Assembly (NCBI GenBank): GCA_949128115.1
Contig: OX421964.1
Span: forward strand, 49,392,601-49,456,600
Direction: 5' to 3'
Source of the DNA: Anaspis maculata
Taxonomy: Eukaryota > Arthropoda > Insecta > Coleoptera > Scraptiidae
DNA length: 64,000 nucleotides
The position numbers and the translations under genes were made by a program. Position 1 is the stretch's first letter; every line of letters starts with the position of its first letter. The notes under the pieces are model-generated. The model saw only the letters and a program-made list of their open reading frames with translations, was not told where the DNA came from and did no database searches. Below are positions 48,001 to 61,000 of the stretch, in pieces.

Positions 48001-50395
48001 TGACAGGAACTTCACCAGTTGTGAATTACCCAGTATATTTTTCAACACTCCATCACAGACTCTTTTTTAAATAAATAAATAATTTATTTTCACTCGTTTG
48101 ACAATTACAAATTGTGTGAACAGAGGTCAATATACAGAAACATTCAAATAACAAAGAAAAACAACAAGAAAACTGTCACATATCACCAGCTACAGTCCAA
48201 GAATTCCCCGATAGAATAAAAGCTCTTTTTGAGCAAAAGAGAATGCACCTCTCTTTTGAAAGAGGTGAAATTGGTGAGCTCCAGAACCGCAGCCGGCAGC
48301 TTGTTAAAAAGTCGCACCGTCATAACAGCGGGACCCTTTCAAGTTCTAACAAATGACTATCGACCTTTCCTCACATATAGGCGGTTCCCTTTCTGCTTGC
48401 AGCTTGTACGCAGCTGTGAGCGTATCAAATCAAGATTCGAAAATATTCGTGCGTTTGTAGCCATGTGATAATGATAATGGTCGAGTTCATGTAACGTGAA
48501 CTAAAAGCGCTCCAAGTGGAGTAACCAATAATCGAGGTAACCATGTCATAAAGGGGACCCGAAGCCGCACATTTTACAGTAACAATTCTATCACCATTCT
48601 CTTCCTTATGCAATTTTGAGTCGATGTAGATGCGGAAGAATGCGATTCACTCAAGTTAACTATTCTATTTTCGCACTTGAGCATGGCCCACTGACGTTTC
48701 ATTCACAACTGTCAACGTTTGACAGCTAGCCGACCGCTACGTGCGACATTCCGACATTGCTCATGGCAGGAAAGAAGGAATTGAACACAAAAAAGGGGAA
48801 GAAAGTCGCGAAAAAAGGTAGTTGATAGGCAACCAACAATACAGCTGAAGGACAGCGAGAATGGAGTGGCGACGAAAAGAAAAATGTTCAAGTGCGAAAA
48901 TGGAATAGTTAACGTAAGTAAATCGCATTCTTCCGTACCTACATCGACTTAAAATTGCATAAAGAAGGGAATGGTGGTGGAATCGTTACTGTAAAATGTG
49001 TTGCTTCAGGTCCCCTTTATGACACTGTTGCCAATAATCGAATTTGACAACTCTGAATTTTAAGCAATTCAACTGGTTACTTCACCGGGAGTGGTTTATT
49101 ATCATCGAGTCGATCACTATGGGTGGTGTGAATAACAAGTAAGCAAAAGCTTTGGCCTGGATTTTTGAGCAGTTGCTAGGGAAAACTTGCTTAGCAACTC
49201 CTCTAAAATCGAAGCAGAAGCTTTCGCTAAATTTTTATTCACACCACCCATTAACTCGACCAACAACTGCGCAAACGATTATTATGACTGATATCTTACA
49301 TTTCACTCTAGTCATTATATGGGTTTTTTTAAAGACATCGATATGCTCTGGCCATTGGTCTAAAGGGATCACGTGACTTTGCTTGCTCCGCTGCACGGGT
49401 TGCAGGTCGGACTAGAAATTTAGCTCCTAGGGCTCGATACCAAGTTGCAAGCGCAAAGTTAGGACGGCGTAACTTGCCAAATACAGCGGTCTGATTGGTT
49501 GTTATCCGCCGTTTCTATAGTAACCGCACTTAAGGACGGAGTTGAATTGGTGAAAGAAGCGTTGCGAAACCAATCCCTGTGGGTTTATTCCTTGACGGAT
49601 TCTCACCATTTTGGTCTCTTTCCAAAGCTACAAGGATATACTTTGGTTTGAGCCCATTGGCATTTCCAAAATCCAAAAATATTTTTTCTGATTCAGGGAT
49701 TGATTTCGCGACGCTTATTTTACCAATTCAACTCCGTCCCTGAGTCCTAACTTGGTATCGACTGTCACTGCCGTTGCGCAAAGCCGGGTAGTCCGGGTAC
49801 TCATTACCGCGCTGTAATTCGTACCTGTAACGTGTAATGTAATTGATGTCAAGTGTGTCAAGCGATATCTGGGTAATTTTTTCACAAGACAAACAAATTC
49901 CAGGCCCTGTTGTGTTAAAAATAAAAGCCAAAAACACTGAAATTACCATTTTCTTGAAAAATTTGCATCAAATCGATAGAAAAAACACCGCTCTAAAGAC
50001 AATTGAACCAGCTTTAAAATGATGTATCATCACTCAACCCCAATTGTCATTTAAAATTTTCGAAGGGGCTGCCACCCTGACTACGGGGGTGAAACTTCAC
50101 GGTTAAATTGATAGGAGTTGAACATTCCCTTGAAAATAAAGTCAATGCTGGTCCGGTGCCTGGGCTTATTTCGAAAAAATGAGGTCAAATGCCCGAAAAT
50201 CTGTCTGTTTCGTTTTCGTTGGGCCACCCTGTATAGAGAATTATTTTGGCATCAATTGTACTGTTTCTTGTCATAAACACAGACAGATGGGCCTACCTAC
50301 TTAAAAAATGCAAAAGATATTGAAAGGTAGTTATAGTGGAGAATAAGTTAGTGGACTTACGAAAATTGTTGCTGTGTATTTTTTGAATCGCCCAT
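45005..50395 (-). CDS. SLC25A22: Mitochondrial glutamate carrier (SLC25A22/A18 type)
   Basis: The protein imports glutamate with a proton across the inner mitochondrial membrane. Six coding exons in phase (50361-50395, 46643-46927, 46213-46346, 45965-46150, 45244-45400, 45005-45188) encode 326 residues, against 323 in human SLC25A22. All three carrier repeats show the PX[DE]XX[KR] signature: [20 protein letters not shown] and [51 protein letters not shown] and [15 protein letters not shown] are closest to the glutamate-carrier subgroup. The first coding exon supplies only [11 protein letters not shown] plus two bases. The 3.4-kb first coding intron holds a retrotransposon end and foldback elements. 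SLC25A22 and A18 cannot be told apart in insects, so the symbol marks the orthologous group. Confidence 0.93.
45650..45830. mobile_element. MITE in the carrier gene intron
   Basis: The arms GGGCCGCTATTCTTGAATCG and CGATTCAAGAATAGCGGCCC are perfect inverses. CTCCCTGGGAG-type and TTGCCTAAAA/TTTTAGGCAA blocks lie inside. It sits between the exons at 45400 and 45965. Confidence 0.9.
47668..48034. mobile_element. Small foldback element with ACAGGATGATTCAC ends
   Basis: The left arm ACAGGATGATTCACAACTTG and the right arm ACTTCACCAGTTGTGAATTA pair, as do AAGGGTAGATTC and GAATCTACCCTT. It lies in the carrier gene intron. Confidence 0.75.
48047..48420 (-). mobile_element. 5'-truncated non-LTR retrotransposon 3' end
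   Basis: The minus strand reads [20 protein letters not shown] and [15 protein letters not shown], the usual last lines of jockey/CR1-type ORF2 (LYN-x-LP ... FYS-x-x-EFL). The strand then ends in a simple TTATTTATTTA tail. Stops upstream show decay. Confidence 0.75.
48538..49033. mobile_element. Foldback element with a unique non-repeated centre
   Basis: The arms ACCATGTCATAAAGGGGACC and GGTCCCCTTTATGACACTG pair, as do AGATGCGGAAGAATGCGATT and AATCGCATTCTTCCGTACC. The unpaired centre (about 48690-48890) contains an ATG at 48763 opening a lysine-rich frame [20 protein letters not shown] that stops after 19 codons. Confidence 0.8.
49120..49251. mobile_element. Short MITE
   Basis: The arms GGGTGGTGTGAATAA and TTATTCACACCACCC are inverted, with AGCAAAAGCTTTGGC-type inner arms. 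It is related in its centre to 26750-26882. Confidence 0.8.
49530..49741. mobile_element. Short foldback element
   Basis: The arms GGACGGAGTTGAATTGGTGA and TACCAATTCAACTCCGTCC pair, with GCGTTGCGAAACCAATCCCTG and its near-complement inside. Confidence 0.75.
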
Positions 50396-51246
50396 TGGTC
50401 ACCTTTGCTATAATGCTGAACCTAAAAACCATTCACAAGTTTTAGACACACAACATAAAATTAGTGAGACGAGATAAGAACTTTATAGAAGGACATTATT
50501 TACAAATTATATAAATACATAGGTAGGTAGGTACTCTGAACTGAGAATAGGTGTAACAAATAACACTCACACAATATAAAACCAAATTGAAAAACAAGCG
50601 AAAAATCGAAAAAACTTTTAAAACCAAAAATAAATTTCAATCAACATCTAGATTCCTACTGTCTAGTAGGCGGTTAGGTATATACCTAAGATACAGCACA
50701 CCTACTGTCTTTAACACTTTTATACAACCTGACTGTGATGAACATTGTTGAAACTGATCTTCACTACCTGTTATGCAATTTCTACTTCAAACATATTTGA
50801 TTTGATGATTTGCTGCATCCAGAGGCTAATAAAATAGTGATGTTTGATCGAATTATATACCTAATTCAAGGAAGTGTTAAATACAGTCAAGTATTTTATG
50901 AGGCGTGTTACATAACAATTTGCAGGTTTTTTTTTGTTCATGTTTGAAATGACAAAATATTTTTCCTATACATTTATATTTAACCCGCTATTATAAAATC
51001 TACATAATTCCAAAAATATTTGAAGGTCAACCAATTAAATTTCATGACAGGATACCTGCGTCTGATCTTTTCCAAATTCATTAATGACTTTGAGTAACTG
51101 CATTCAATTTAATGTAATCGTGCAGCGTTCATTGAAACGTGCAATTTAACGTAAGCATTTACCTTAAACAAGTTATTGAAAAACTACCCTATTGATTACT
51201 GCTGCAAGGCATGATACTTGTGACATAACCCGGGAACAAACTTACC
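50361..51246 (-). promoter_or_regulatory. 5' leader of the glutamate carrier gene
   Basis: An acceptor TTTTTAG at 50423-50422 starts the exon 50361-50421 that carries the ATG, leaving 26 leader bases in that exon. A matching AAG|GTAAG donor at 51246 is a candidate end for an upstream non-coding exon. The promoter would then be beyond 51246. Apart from these sites I see nothing in the stretch. Confidence 0.4.
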
Positions 51247-51750
51247 TTGTTTAAATTATAATTATACAATGTCAGTTTGGTAAAATTTCCTAGTTTCTTG
51301 TGTGTCGAGTTAAAATCGTAATTAAGAAAGTTGCACGAAAAATTTTGCACTGTGCAACTGCCCAGCTGCAGGACTTGAATGAACGACTACCGATTTCCTT
51401 TGACATTGACAGACGTCAAACTCATCAAATCCCTCGACGCCGCGTCAGGGGGCTGTCAGTGCTTTTCGATAAAGGTACCGGCTGTAGGTTTCAACGTAAG
51501 CCGGTAGATGCCACCGCTGCTTTACCAGTGCCACCAGTGGCGTGACCGAGTGGTGGGCGAAAGTACCAATAATTTTCACTGGCACGGCTGAGCTAGCTCA
51601 TAGTCTCTCTGCCAAGGAAGGGTAAGAAAATCTCGTTCTACTAATTCCGTTCACTGTGCTTCATTATTGAAATGAAACAATCAAATTGAATTCAAAAAAA
51701 TAAATAAATCAGCGATGACTGCCGGTGGTGATATAGGCGCCTCTTTGTAT

Positions 51751-52798
51751 ACAGGGTGTTCGGGTCTGGCTATTACAAACTTTGAGGGATGATTCCCTAT
51801 CAAAAATAAAGCTGAAAGAACAAAAAACTCATGGTCTTAAAATGTTTCCTTAAAAAGATACAGGGTGTTGAAGTTGACTTTTTTAAATGGTTTTTCCACC
51901 CTTACTTTTGAACCATTGAGCCAATTTCAATCTAATTTGAATCAAAGTTTAGTCAAATGAGTTTCCATCAAATAATGATACCAGAATTCATAAAAAATTT
52001 CTGAGGGCGTAGATAATAGGAGACTGTCCCCTATTTTCGCCACTATTTTTATCTTCCCTGATAATTTTTTGAAATTGTCAACATTTTCGGATTCTACGTT
52101 CAATTTAGAAGAAAAAGTTACTCCTGTAAAATTTTGATTAGATGCTTCATTTTCGAGATATTCAGGTTTGGAACTTTAGAAAACATCTCAAAATCGCCAC
52201 TTTTCAAGGCCCAAATTTTTTTTCTGAAAAGTTTCATGTTTTCTAGCAAAAATGGTAGTTTATCAACTTGAAACACCTAGAAAACTTATTTTAGTTAAGG
52301 AATCTTGAGTTTTCTTGAATTTTAATTTTTAAGGCCTTGAAAGTGGTGTTTTCGAGATATTGTCCGAAGTTTCAAACACAAATATCTCAAAAATGAAGTC
52401 TCTAATCAAAATTTTACATGAGTAACTTTTTCTTCTAAATTCAACGTAGAATCCAAAAATATGAACAATTTTGAAAAATAACTGGAGAAAATAAGAATAG
52501 AGGCGAAAATAGAAGACAGTCTTCTATTATTCACGCCCCCAGAAATTTTCGATAAATCGTGGTATCATCATTCGATGAAGACTTAGTTGACTGAATTTTG
52601 GTTCAAATTTGATTGAAATCGGTCCAACGATTCAAAAGTTACAGTAAAAAAAACTATTTAAAAAATTTAACTTCAACACCCTGTATCTTCTTAAGGAAAC
52701 ATTTTAGGACCATGAGTTTTTTGTTCTTGATGTTCGGCTTTGTTTTTGATGGGGAATCATCCCTCAAAGTTTGTAATAACCAGACCCGAACACCCTGT
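51751..52798. mobile_element. Foldback element E with module M
   Basis: The ends ACAGGGTGTTCGGGTCTGG and AACCAGACCCGAACACCCTGT are inverted. A second internal pair, ACAGGGTGTTGAAGTTGA (51861) and TTCAACACCCTGT (52686), lies within the arms. The core (about 52008-52545) is module M, with GGGCGTAGATAATAGGAGAC and GTCTTCTATTATTCACGCC. Confidence 0.88.
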
Positions 52799-52799
52799 A

Positions 52800-53390
52800 T
52801 TTTCACTCAACATAGAACCCGTTTCACGACGATCATTTGCGACGTGGCAGGTTTTTATACTTTTTTCAGGGTAGGTACAGGCATAGGCATAGATGGCATA
52901 GGTACCAATGCTGCCTCTCAGTGCGATACTTCTTTGGAGTGGAATTAATAGGCGCTTTCCAAGCAGGCGCCCTGAGCAGCCCGGAGCTGTACAGAGCTAC
53001 TCCGAAAAGCCCACGAGCGTTTCAGGCAATTGTTAAGTTGTTAACCAACTGCACCAAAGTTTCAAAGTTACCTTTCCCCGTCCCCTTGTGCACCTGCCTA
53101 AAAGTTGGGGCTTGACGCTACTCCGTGGTGGGGATATGTCAATCATGTAAAATGCGGTTATGTTGTCTTCTGATTCTGATTGTCTGGTTGTCTGATTAAA
53201 ATTATGCTTATAACATCTTCAGCTAGAGCAACAGCCATAACATCAAAAAGCAAACACCAGGTACTTGAATAACCTCGACTGAGCACTCTGACAGGCAGAT
53301 TGACAGGGACAGGTGACAGGTGCTGTTGCTGCTAAACGTGTTCCAAGGCTTCGTTTTCGGCTTTAATCAGTGCTATTTACGGACTTAGAT
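52800..53390. other. Intergenic DNA
   Basis: No supported gene. GCAGGTTTTTATACTT near 52850 and short GGTAGGTACAGG repeats are compositional. Confidence 0.4.
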
Positions 53391-53392
53391 AA

Positions 53393-54612
53393 TGTTACGA
53401 GTGGCGATTCCGTGCATACTGGTAAACACGCGATCTTTCTGGATTCTTATTCCATCCATCAGATCGCAGTGTACAAGTGCGAAGTGTTCTTGTGCATTCC
53501 AGAGCGAGCGTGTAGGTGAAACTGAATGGGGAGATTCCAACGCTCGATCAGGACACATCTGTCCATTTGGCGGCGGCGCCGGCTCTAGATGCACAGCAGA
53601 ATTATACGCATTGTCAGGGCCCAACCGACGGAGGGGTGTGGGGGGGTGTGACACCCCCCCATTCGAAATATAAGTCGGCAAATCGCAACATTTTCCATTT
53701 TATAGTAATCAGTCGGCAAATCTTGGCTTTTCCTATTTTTCTATCATGAATCGGCGAATCACATTCAGACAAGTATGTACAGGTAACTCTACAGTCGTGC
53801 GATCATTAGTTTTTAGTTCAGCATACAGCTGTGTTACCAGATAGGCGGTGTCTAGCCGTCGACACATCACGTGATGCTGAATATTTAAACATTCTCCTAC
53901 TTGAAAATTGCACTGTAAGTCGATTTCGTCATTTTTGCTGCCATCATACTTTTTCGCCCCAACGATCAACGAAGTCACCACTTTTTTTTTTTATTGATGC
54001 TATTGTTACGAACGCCGACTCTCACATGCATTCTCCAGCACACCTGGGGCCCGATTCATAAAACTACAAACGACAAATTACAAATGTATAACCTTGACGA
54101 CCCATCGTTGCAACAATGGGTTACCAAGACTACACACTTGTAAATTGTCGTTTGTAGTTTTATGAAACGGGCCCCAGATCTTTCTAGACTGTTCCGTCTT
54201 TGAGATTGCAGTGTACAAGTGCGAAGCTCTAGACATTCCAGAACATACGGCATGGCTTGACTATTGAAATTACATGGGAGACTCAACAGCCGAGTAGGAA
54301 ACATCAGCTGAAATGGCGGAGGTGCCGCCATTCCGGAACAAGTGGGAAGCCTGCGAAAGGTGTGAGATTTTTCGGGAGTCCGCGAGTTTTCTGCAGGACC
54401 GATGGAAGATTTCAGAACAATAGTCGGATTGATCCGTCGGCCTACGGATCAGTTTTCAATCGAGAGCGATAATGGCGAGAAGTCAAAGCGATCTGCCCAA
54501 GCGCAAGCAGTAATTGTTGGTGTGTATTTATTGTAGTACGCAGTAATCAACAGTGTGAGTTTTAAAACTATGGTCTCAATTATCAACGAACCTAAACGCG
54601 AAATACGTATCA
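53393..54612 (+). mobile_element. Interrupted or recombined LTR pieces
   Basis: The left part begins TGTTACGAGTGGCGATTCCG and is close to the start of the solo LTR at 60337. The right part ends ACGCGAAATACGTATCA after GTATTTATTGTAGTACGCAG, like the end of that LTR. The middle (53640-54180) holds unrelated DNA plus a MITE at 54046-54175, after which LTR-related sequence resumes (GTGTACAAGTGCGAAGC at 54211). The flanks ATAA and TTAT do not match, so two LTR copies may have recombined. Confidence 0.65.
54046..54175. mobile_element. Short MITE
   Basis: The arms GGGGCCCGATTCATAAAACT and AGTTTTATGAAACGGGCCCC are inverted. The ACAAACGACAATTTACAA-type arms continue inward. Confidence 0.88.
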
Positions 54613-55047
54613 TTATAAATTGTTTACGACATTTTGGCACCTTTTCCGATTGACGGCATTGACGCTTCCAAGTGGTTTAGATTTGTTGGTTGTATAGTAT
54701 GCAGTGATTGTTGTATATTCTTCTTCCCTTGTTTTTCTTGTTCTTCTTTTTTTGGGCTTCGATACATTATATCCTTTAATGAAAAAGGTACCTATTATTG
54801 TCATTATTATTATTATTACTCGAAAAAAAATCGCCTGCGGCGCATTCGCGCTCGCTTCGCTCGCGGACAGTCGGCATTTTTTCCCCTCTACACCCCTCCA
54901 CTAGAGGAGACCTCGGTTGGGCCCTGCGCATTGTAGTACGCAGTAATATACAGTGTGTTCTGACGATCGGCCACTATGCATGACGTCATGGTAAAAAGAA
55001 ACAACGAAAAATTGAAAGCCCTATAATAGCACTGAATACATCTAAAA

Positions 55048-58000
55048 TTACACTTTCGTCGTACTGAAAGCGTATATTATTCCATCACCACCATTAATGT
55101 TTTCCCGAGGCTGTATAAATCTCCTGACGCACGGTGCCACCAGTTCCGGATTCACATCTCTTGGATCTTGAAGTTTTGTCGCTAAACTTGCAAAAAATCC
55201 AATTACAATCGATATCAAAGCTCCGATCAATGTGTACCAAAGATACGAGATGTGATAAATAGCAAAATTGTTCCTGAAAAAAAGAAACCATTAGACACTT
55301 CGTCGCCATGTATAGAGGTAAAATGAACAGAGAAAAGCCACTAGTTTTTTCGAATCAGTGCGGAAAGTTGTTGGACAATGGATAATTTCCATCTTTGCAC
55401 TGGGCTTGTCGTGACGCCGCGACGACGCATTCCAGAAACATGACACATCCAGACGGGACGATAACTGCCCACAAATGACGCATGCTGATGGGGTATGTCA
55501 AACTTGACACAAATGGAAAGCATCCACTCCTCATGTATTCTGGGTATTCTGTTTGGGTTTGGTTAGCGCAACGTTGGCATTGCGCGACGCTGACTTCAAG
55601 GTATTGTGAAACTGTTATAAGACTCAAGGATGGGGTTTCCTAACCTAAAAACAACAGGGTTTTGAGTCACTTGAGAAGCGAGATAAATTCAAACTGTACA
55701 TTTTAATTGGAAACTGTCACTTCCCTCCTCAAATAACTCAAAACTCTGCAGTGCGATTTATGGCGATTTAATTTATGTTATAGGAAATTCAGTTCTGCAC
55801 AGATCCTCAAACTTTCGAAAATAAGTTTGTATAGTTCAAGAAGTATTGTTCAAGCTATTTCAACTTTGAAGGTGCATGATGTAGTGTTCTGGTCATTAGC
55901 AGACGCCGCGCAGCGTCGGGCCGGCTCAGGTTTAAATCAATTTTTTGATCTCGGAAAGCGAAATTCCATGCAACGTTTACGTCCATGCATCGTAAACGTT
56001 CCTGTTTACGATTTTCATGGAAAATATACTTCAATCCAATGACCTTTGAAATATTTTCAATGGTAAATACCTGTAACAGTGAAAAACTTGTTTGTAAAAA
56101 TTGTTGAAGGAGAAATAAGTTTTTTCAAATTAACTTGTTTGAACTTGTTTTCATCCATATTTACACATTAGATTCGATTTCAGGAGATTGAGTTTAGTCG
56201 GAAAAGATACCAAACTTGACGTGATCGGTTCTGTATGGGTCAGAAAAAAAAAGAGCCACCTAGCCGAGTTTACCCCTCTCACAAGCCCCCTTCAACAATT
56301 AGTCCAGTCAAATTAAGCAAAAATCGGGCCAAACCGGAAATAAATTTGGAAGTTGACACAATTTGGTGGATCGATGCAGAATTCAACGTAGAATAACATA
56401 CTGAAATTCCCGAAAATTCGAAGGCTTGGATTTTTTTTTAGGACCAATAAAAGAGCACCATCCTTGAAAGTTTTCGATTTTTTCTGAATAACTTGTAAAC
56501 TATTACCTTTAGAACACCAATACTCGCGAGGCAAATGTAGACCGTTGAATTTCCAAGAGATCAGTACTAAACTCATTACTTTCTGATCAATAGCCTTTGA
56601 GATACAGCGTCTGCCGGAACGCAGTGAAAACTGCTCAAAAATTATTTCCGGATTTTACGTAACAATTTGCATAGTGTCTGTTCACGGGTTGTAACGTGGA
56701 CAGCAAATGTGCGGATTTCAATCTGTTTTACGTGTTTGGAAAGCCAATTCAACATTCGGTATCACACTTTTGTCTAGAAGTCGCCAACTTCAAAATGGTA
56801 CTTTTCCTCGACCTTTGAAATCGATACTTGATGTCCCGAAGAATCCCCAAAAATCGATTTTTTTCATACCATGCCATTTGCCTAATTTTCTAAGTAGGGC
56901 AAAACCATCCAGGGAATATATGAAGAATTGAATACGAAAAAAATAACATGTAACGGGATCTTTTTCCCAGTGATGGTTCCTGAGTTATATGGATTGAAAG
57001 ACTACAACGATCTATTTGGAAGAAAGATAGGTAGTTCGGACACTAACTGCTGAATACTGTACGGACCTTGCATTTGATGATGCAAAATGCCACTTAGCAG
57101 ACGTATTGAATATACTTATGTACTTTCCACGTCTGCCAAGTGACATCTTACACCTCAAATGCAAGGTCCGTACAGTATTCAGCAGTTAGTGTCGGATCAC
57201 CCAGTTTTTTGTCCAAATAGGTCGTTTTAGTCTTTCAACTCATAAAACTCTGGAACCATCACTGGGAAAAAGATTCCGGAACATATTGTTTTTTTGGTAT
57301 TCAATTCTTCATATATTCCCTGGATGGTTTTGCCCTACTTAGAAAATTAGGCAAATGGCATGCTATGAAAAAAATCGATTTTTGGGGATTCTTCGGGTAA
57401 TCAAGTATCAATTTCAGAGGTCGAGGAAAAGTACCATTTTGGAGTTGGTGACTTCTAGACAAAAGTGTGATACCAAAGGTTGAATTGGCTTTCCAAAAAT
57501 GTGAAACACAATAAAATCCGCACATCTGCTGTCCACGTTACAGCCCCTGAACTGACATTATGCAAATTGTTACGTAAAATCCGGAAATAAATGTTGAGTA
57601 ATTTTCACTGCGTCTTAGCAGACGCTGTATCTCAGAGGCTATTGACCATAGAGTAATAAATTTAGTACTGATCTCTTGATAATTTAACGGGCTACATTTG
57701 CTTTGCTGGTCTTTGTGTTCTAAAAGTGATAGTTTACAAGTTATTCAGAAAAAACCGAAAATTTCCAAGGATGGCGCTCTTTTATTGGCCCTAGAAAAAA
57801 AGCCAAGCCTAGGAATTTTTGGGAATTTCAGTATGTTATTCCACGTTAAATTCCGCATCGATCCACCAAATTTTGTCAACTTCCGAGTTTATTTCCGGTT
57901 AAAACCTATTTTGACTGGACTAAATGATCGGCAATTTTTGTACCAAAATGATATCAGTGGGAAATAATGCGTCGAAATACGACGTATGTCTTTGCATTCA

Positions 58001-61000
58001 GTGGTTTGAGGGGTTTTATTCTCCTCATTTTAAGTTGCCATTTTTTACTCCCTTTCCCCTTCAATAACTTAAAAACCCCTAGTGCGATTTTTGGTAATTT
58101 TGGATATGTAGTAGAGCATTCAATTTTGAACAGAATATCAAATTTTCAGGACGTCCATATTTTTTCAAAGGTTTCGCCGATTCTTTCACTACCTTTGCTG
58201 TAGGTACTGAATATATTCAAAGTGTAATAAATACGTACTCTAGAGTAACTCCAGTTCCGCCAGAAAATGTTTTTTTTGGAGTGAAATCGTAACTACATCC
58301 TTCAGTAGAAACCGGTTTTTGTAGAAGCAACAAATCTCCTGAAGTAGCCGCAGCTTGGGCACTGATAATTAGCCATGACATAAACACCAAGGACGATAAT
58401 CCTCCGATTAGAGCTCCCTGTAACATGAACTTTGCTGATAGAAGAATTCCAGGATGAATTTTTTTGCTTTTACTTTAGGGTTGATCCATGGTATAAGCAC
58501 GCCCATGGTAAATAACCCTAGAGACGGACCACTTCCAATTGTTCCAATGCTCATAGACAACTGCAACGAAAATTAGGAAAAGCTCTGGCTCGAAGGGCCA
58601 GTATTTTATTATAACTGTTTGCTGCATGCGCATGCTTTCGAGTCCTGTGATTAGACTTCATCAGAGGATTTGATGTGAAGACAAATATGTAGGTATACAG
58701 TCTTTTTTTTTCAAGTTCATTGTGGTGCAAATGACAGACACCTTCGTATCAACGGTGAATGCAAAGGTGTGTGCCATTTGCACTACAATGGACTTTAAAA
58801 CAAAATAGACTGTAGCTGAAAATCACTCAGCAAAAGTTGAGTTATTGCCCTTTTGTTTAGCATGTTGAGTTTATAACTGATGAAGTTTCTGTCAATTCAA
58901 TTATTAATTATAAAGCCCCACATTTACAAAGCAGCACCCAAAGCAAGCACTTTGTGAAATATTTTGAACGTACCTGTAGTACTGAACCCATTTTTTCAAC
59001 AACATAAACGAGTCCAACACAAATGGCTCCCAATATTACAACCGATAACTTCATCATAATAGAAGCATGTCTTTCTGATATAGGTTTGTAGATTAGAGCT
59101 TTATAGAAATCCTCAAAAATAACAGCCGCCATGGAATTGAGTCCAGTGGACAAAGAACTCAGCGCTGCGCTTAGTACTCCAGCCACGAAAATCCCAGGTA
59201 ATCCAGGATAGTCACTCAGAGTTTCCATCACAAGAAGTGGAAGTAACTGGTCTTTTTCACGCGCAAGCTACAAATAAAATGTGTGTAACGAGTCTATCTG
59301 GAATCCATCATGTTGATGATTCTGCTAATTACAAGAAGAAGGTAACACTCACACCCGTAGTCAAAGGATCACACTCATGGTAAGTAGCATACATTAGTAG
59401 ACCGCAGTAGCCACATACAAGGGTGATAAAAAACAATCCCAAGACGAACATCCACACTGCCCTGAAATCAAACTTTGAAGCAAGGATCCTTTTGCGAAGA
59501 TGCTGCAAATGAAGCCTATGTGGCAACACTGGCAATTGTGCAAGCGATTTTTCATAGTCAAAAGAAAAACACTTTTGGCATATAGGTATAGTTACCATTT
59601 CGATCTCTCCAGGGTCGGCAAAGAAAGGTACCGCTGGATCATGGTTTGATTGACTGATGCTACTTGGAGGAAAAACATCGAGCCCCCGATAACCAAAGAC
59701 CATATTGTATGCCTTGATAAAAGGCTGGGATCTAAACTGTTGGGTTTATTAACATACAAATAGTGAAATCATATTGTACAAGAGAACATACTCTGGTGCT
59801 TCTATTCGACCACTTTCTACGTTTTTGTTCCAAACAAACGTCCATCCTCCGGCGTCTAACGTACCTTTGACCGCGACAAGTATCATTGCACCGAACATGA
59901 TCAGGGCTTGAAAAACGTCTGTCCACACTACAGCTTTTATGCCTCCCTTGAAAAATGTATAATGTTAAATGTTTTCTACGCAACTTCAACTCTTTTTGGT
60001 TCTTTACTAATGTACGGCTACGTATGGCTACTAACTTACCAAGGATGTATAGAATATGCAGATCAGGCAGATAATTGGTGTTATGATGTGGACATTGGCT
60101 CCCATTACTGCAAAAAAGTGTTAAGTTTAATCTAGACGTTAACAACAAATCTAATCGGATGCTATTCCATCAAAGTTTCAAGTCTACCTACTTCAATTTG
60201 TTGTGTACCTACACCATACTTGTTTTTTTAGTAATGTCACTAGTTCAATACTTATTTCAGGGAAAGTTGTGCAGAAGCGTTGTTGTAGACTAGGTATTCA
60301 TAGACATACCTAATCACAATCAGGAACACAACTTATTGTCACGAGCGGCGATTCCGTGTATACTGGTAAACACGCGATCTCTCTGGATTCTTTCATCCAT
60401 TAGATCGCAGTGTACAAGTGCGGAGTGTTCTTGTGCATTCCAGAGCGTGCGTGTACGTGAAACTGAATGGGGGGATTCCAACGCTCGATCAAGGCACATC
60501 TGTCCGTTTGGCGGCGCCGGCTCTAGATGCACGGCAGAATTATACGCGAAAGGTGTGTGATTATTCAGGAGTCGTCTAGAATCCATATGCCGGATCACTA
60601 TGGAAACTGGTTATTAATTGGAATGCGAAGTGGTAGCGAGCGGGATAAAAGCGAGTAGTAATCACAGCGAGAATTCCAAGAAGATAATTGTTGGCGTGTA
60701 TTTATTGTAGTACGCAGTAATAAACAGTGTGTGTTTTGAAACGATCGTCTCAATTATATTCGAACCCGTACGCGAAATACGTAACATTATTTTAAGGGAA
60801 AAATAAAAAAAGTCTGCACCGGAGCTATGTTCCGAGATTCTGACACCGAACAAAAAGCTTCATTGCGAATTAAAGAATTTTGAACAAAAGCAACCTATGC
60901 CCTGCCAAAATTCAAATTCTGAAGCTTTGAATTTGTAGAAAAATGTGAATAAATTGATATACATGAAAAATGAGTATAGAATGATTTTGTGGAAGCTTAA

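Noticed and set aside
56707..57525. Two similar 74-codon frames as paralogous genes
   Set aside because: They are the two arms of the foldback element read in opposite directions.
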